A stretch of DNA of 64,000 nucleotides from Diphasiastrum complanatum. Its lineage: Eukaryota; Streptophyta; Lycopodiopsida; Lycopodiales; Lycopodiaceae. Location: positions 50,651,983 to 50,715,982 of the forward strand of contig CM055098.1 of NCBI GenBank assembly GCA_029204225.1, written 5' to 3'. The position numbers and the translations under genes are program-made. The notes beneath the pieces are model-generated. The model ran no database searches. It was not told the origin of the DNA and saw only the letters and a list, made by a program, of their open reading frames with translations. Numbering within the stretch: the first letter of the stretch is position 1; every line of letters begins with the position of its first letter. Below are positions 60,901-64,000 of this stretch, piece by piece.

Positions 60901-63900
60901 CAGCACCAGCAGTCTAAACAGCGCCACCTCTTCTGCCAACCCATGCAGCAGCAGCTGAAAGGAGGATCTCCTCAAAATGTGTCCTCACCACAAATATTAC
61001 AATCTCCATCTCCACAGCTTTCTCAGCAGATGTCACCACAGCCTGACCAACAAAGCTTTACAACAGCATCATTACAGATTACCAAGGCTGGCACTCCAAT
61101 TCAAAGCACGACTCCTCCATTCATGAGCCCTTCTCCTTCAATGATTTCGGTCGCTTCACCTCCAAGTGAGGATGTTGATGCAAAGGTTACAACTGTAGCA
61201 ATGTCTTTGATTCCCAATTCACCAACTATCCAAACATTCCAGTCGGCAACTACTACTACAAATAACATTGCTATTGGTACCCCTGGCCTTTCCGTATCAC
61301 CACTACTGGACTTCTCTCCCAATCCTACTTCAGCCATGATCACTCAAGATGGATTACAGATTTGCACACTTGGAAATCATCTTGCCGAAAAATCAGCCTC
61401 CAATGAGCCTCCACTGGATCGCCTATTGAAAATGGTATCTGTAATTGTTGAAAGTTTAACTTGATCGAATCATTTTCTGGTTCAGTGAAGCAATTGTGAT
61501 TTAATTGGTTTTGAATTTTATTATTGTTGTAAACATCTTGCTTGATAAATTGTTCAACACATGTAGACAGCTAGTTTAAATTCTGAAGGTTGACACTAAA
61601 CTATGCACTGCAGATTGACACCATGTCATCCAAAGCATTAAGTTCTTCGGCCAGAGAAATCAATTCTGTCATAAGCTTGTCTGACAGGTTGGCAGCATCA
61701 GCACCTGGTAATGGCTGTAGAGCTGCAGTTGGGGAGGATTTGTCAGCCATTACAAGATGCAGATTGCGAGCCCTTTTGCTGACGTCTCAGCATGGTAGTT
61801 ACCCTAGAAAACGTCTCAAGAGGAATCTACATTCAATAGGCTCAAGTGTGATATCATCTGATGGAAGTGTTGCAAATAGCCTCCACAGAGCTGATGATCT
61901 TAGCTCAGCAGATGTGGAGTCCACAATGACTTCAAAAGTTAGAAGGTTTGGAGTTGAGGTAAAGCCATAAAGCTCGCTTCAAATTGTTGAAATTGCATTT
62001 GTGGTCTATGCATTTTTTAATTTTTGAGATGTAGCTCATCCTTTCTTTTGAATCTAGCATAAGTTTCTCATAGAAGGAAATAAGTTTGAATAAAATAACA
62101 CACAGAGCATTTAAGATAATAATAGACAACAGGCTGAAAAAGTTTTTTAACAATTTCTGACGAAGATCACTGCATGACATCAATAAGCTGATTGTATGAA
62201 CGATAGAACCTTTCTTCAAGGAACTTCTTTTGAATCTTCTCAAAGAATAGATAACTGCAAGGCAATTCCTTATACTACGACATAACAATGATTCTATTTA
62301 TTGTCTCCAAGAGTCACGTAGGTTTGGGGACCGTAGTGGATGGACCTGGGCCTCCATAAGTGACCAAATAGTGAGCCATGGCCAAATTTCTCAAAAAGGC
62401 CCAAGTGGCCAAATGACATAGTAACTGGACACAATGTGCTAACCGGCCCAGTGAATTACAGAGGCTTCAAGTACAGTAATTTATTAACGTGTGGCATGTT
62501 TATTACTCTCTGCTACTTGATAAAAGCATTGCCATAATGTTGAACTCAGTTGTAAGGAGAGGCCACCAAATTATAAATGCCCAATGCAAGACTGCGAAGA
62601 ATCTATGTGGAAGGTGCTGCAGCAAAATGTCTGCCATGGAGAAGATCATAAAAAAGTGCCCGCCAATAAAAAATTATGGATGCCAATATTGACATAAGAA
62701 CCCAGAAAAGGACTGAATGTGATGTGCAAAGCTGGATCTTTGAAGGGTTCTGAGATTCCTTCCATATGTAAGTATCACGGCGACATCCTGAAAGAAACCA
62801 TTTTGGTTTGCTTACAGCTTCCCCTTGAGGTACTTACCTGTTTAGAAAATGAAGATTTTCCTGCAGCCGCAGTAGCTAGCCAGATAAAATGTAAAAAAAT
62901 CCACAGTCATTTCCCTCTTCTTTGACTTGGCACCCACTCTCAAGCCAGATCATCTTAGAATTCCTTCAAGCCAAGCAACGAGGGCCACTCAGAGTTGGCA
63001 CAAGGTCTAACAGGATAGACTTTGAAACTGCCATTTTCCTTTTCTTTGACTTGGCACCCACTCTCAAGCCAGATCATCCTAGAATTCCTTCTGACCAGCT
63101 AGCTTTATGCCCCATCACTCCGCTCTGCATAAGAGCTGAGCAAGGCAGAGAATGGTGGATTTGATGGCAGGAACAGCGATATTCTTCACTATCACTCTCT
63201 TTTCCTTCGTAAAAAATACGTCCTCTTTTTTAGAAAATTGTGGTCAAGTTCCGGAACGGGCAACTATAGCTTATACTAAGGCAAAGGCGAGAGTGGTTGT
63301 CACGGTGTCACACATTCACTGTCATGGAAATCATTGAAAAAAATCAGAATTCTGTAATATCATTACACATCTTCAATTTTTTCTGGTAGCAAGGTATTTT
63401 TTTTTTCATTACAAGGCCACAATATCAAGTGGTATGGGTATAGTTCTTCTTTCTACGTATTTGCATCATTTCCTATGTCCAATGATTCCACATTGTTTGC
63501 TTTTCTCAGGTGAATTCTGTGTTAGAAGAAGAGATAAAAAATGTCAATGACAACCTCATTGATACAGTTGTTGATATCAGTGAGGATGCCAGTGAAGACG
63601 CTGCTGCTGATGCTAGAGAGGGCATAGTTGTAACCTTGTCTTACACTGGAGTGGCAGTCAATCCAAATTTTTCCTTTAGAACTAAAGCATTTAACAAGGT
63701 ACTATGATTCAAAGATTTGTTGAAATGTTTCTTTAATATCAAGAAAACACGTTCACATTCATGTTTCCTTTGATATGGCATGACTCGGTTGATGACGGTA
63801 TTGAAATCTATTGTTAAATCATATGTTTTTGCATCCTGCTTAAAAAAATATCATGAATGGAAATGATTATGGTGCTGTCCATTAAACTCATTCTCACAGC

Positions 63901-64000
63901 GGTTGTTCATTTTAGGCCTTTCTGTCATCCGTACAGTTGCTCATTCCTCCAAGTTATCCTGATTGCTCACCAATCATTCTGCCTCGTCTGGCTCCTGATT
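51265..64000 (+). CDS. MED15: Mediator subunit 15 (KIX domain, Gln-rich), 3' end outside window
   Basis: MED15 is a tail-module subunit of Mediator that links transcription factors to RNA polymerase II. Exons seen: 51265-51329, 53578-53689, 55615-55744, 56138-57139, 57255-57325, 57422-57496, 60202-61434, 61614-61958, 63510-63698 and 63916-64000 (continues). All joins are GT-AG and phase-consistent and give about 1,100 residues without a stop. Exons 1-3 encode the KIX domain: [48 protein letters not shown]. Exon 4 is a Gln-rich low-complexity region. Exons 6-7 have [12 protein letters not shown] and [20 protein letters not shown]. The C-terminal part has [48 protein letters not shown] and [14 protein letters not shown]. 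The exon 10 start ([12 protein letters not shown]) matches the family's end, so perhaps 70-90 residues are missing. Family members are about 1,200-1,350 residues long. Introns 1, 2, 6 and 8 are long and repeat-bearing. No lesion is seen; it is likely functional. Confidence 0.92.
51852..51926. repeat. (GA)n microsatellite in MED15 intron 1
   Basis: Pure GA run of about 75 bases. Confidence 0.95.
54361..54735. mobile_element. MITE-like element in MED15 intron 2
   Basis: The left end is rich in CACGGTTCTCAGAACCG and GGTGAACCGT words, and the right end reads GGAACCGTACCACGGTTCC, roughly the inverse. The middle is poly-T/poly-A rich and repeats CCAAAACAGCC and GAGGGCCAAAACC. It has no coding region. 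A target duplication could not be fixed. Confidence 0.4.
57765..58351 (+). pseudogene. LTR-less gypsy RT fragment in MED15 intron 6
   Basis: It closely matches the reverse-transcriptase part of element C (about 22929-23508): [36 protein letters not shown], then, after a frameshift near 58045, [12 protein letters not shown] and the catalytic [10 protein letters not shown]. Both ends stop inside the RT gene and there is no LTR, primer site or RNase H. It is in the same orientation as MED15 and lies fully within the intron. Confidence 0.85.
58533..59098 (+). mobile_element. Probable solo LTR (or small TIR element) in MED15 intron 6
   Basis: It begins TGTTACACC and ends TTTTTTAACA, giving a 5-bp inverted TGTTA/TAACA. 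It is flanked by GTTCCCAT (58525-58532) and GTTCCAT (59099-59105), an imperfect duplication. TATA-like words (CTTATATAGAG) are inside. Two hairpins sit near 58790-58860: TTCCGACC-AAAAT-GGGTCGGAA and ATTCATATAAAT with its inverse. Confidence 0.5.
62912..63110. repeat. Direct repeat, period 124 bp, in MED15 intron 8
   Basis: About 58 bp beginning TTTGACTTGGCACCCACTCT at 62921 recurs at 63045 with one or two changes. The rest of intron 8 (61959-63509) shows no recognisable gene. Confidence 0.8.

Overview
This window is plant nuclear DNA. It holds two recognisable host genes in a landscape dominated by retrotransposons, microsatellites and other repeats. The host genes are a ZIP-family metal transporter with introns at the left end and a Mediator subunit 15 (MED15) gene running off the right end. 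The plant origin follows from plant-type ZIP and MED15 proteins, GT-AG introns, plant Ty1/copia elements with tRNA-Met-type primer sites, a Ty3/gypsy chromovirus, and an endogenous pararetrovirus of the Caulimoviridae. The repeat load and long repeat-filled introns suggest a large genome (fern, gymnosperm or large-genome angiosperm). The species cannot be read from the sequence.

Layout. 0.17-1.9 kb: ZIP transporter on +, with an in-frame stop pair and a homopolymer frameshift. 1.9-4.4 kb: intergenic, with decayed duplications. 4.4-8.2 kb: unusual repeats, namely a 361-bp tandem repeat, a foldback segment, Helitron-like hairpin termini, an 18-bp minisatellite and facing (CT)n/(GA)n tracts. 8.8-10.9 kb: a cluster of decayed host-gene fragments on the minus strand (alpha-tubulin, a BRR2-type helicase, a possible hemerythrin domain and unidentified pieces). 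11.6-14.1 kb: remains of a minus-strand LTR element with only gag. 14.79-19.41 kb: copia element A (+), truncated and carrying an insertion. 19.78-26.25 kb: gypsy chromovirus C (+) with both LTR regions. 26.25-27.3 kb: more hairpin termini and microsatellites. 27.3-35.27 kb: an endogenous pararetrovirus fragment (minus) split by copia element D. 35.27-41.49 kb: copia element B (minus), same family as A. 43.6-46.72 kb: gypsy E (+), fused at 46.72 kb to copia F (to about 48.3 kb). 48.3-51.2 kb: intergenic and MED15 upstream region. 51.27-64.0 kb: MED15, ten exons seen, 3' end missing.

MED15 is the only gene here whose reading frame is intact across all visible exon joins. It encodes an N-terminal KIX domain, a very glutamine-rich middle and the conserved plant C-terminal region. 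Its introns hold a (GA)n tract, a MITE-like element, an LTR-less gypsy RT fragment and a probable solo LTR.

The most interesting signal is a recurring terminus: a GC-rich hairpin, a 7-8 nt spacer, then CTAG (or TTAG), which in all but one of the complete cases is immediately followed by a T that begins a (TA)n or (TG)n microsatellite. It occurs at least seven times in two clusters, fits Helitron 3' ends, and lies downstream of pieces of the 361-bp tandem repeat at two loci. Together with the captured-looking gene fragments it suggests a microsatellite-associated Helitron-like family. That is inference until the 5' ends are found.
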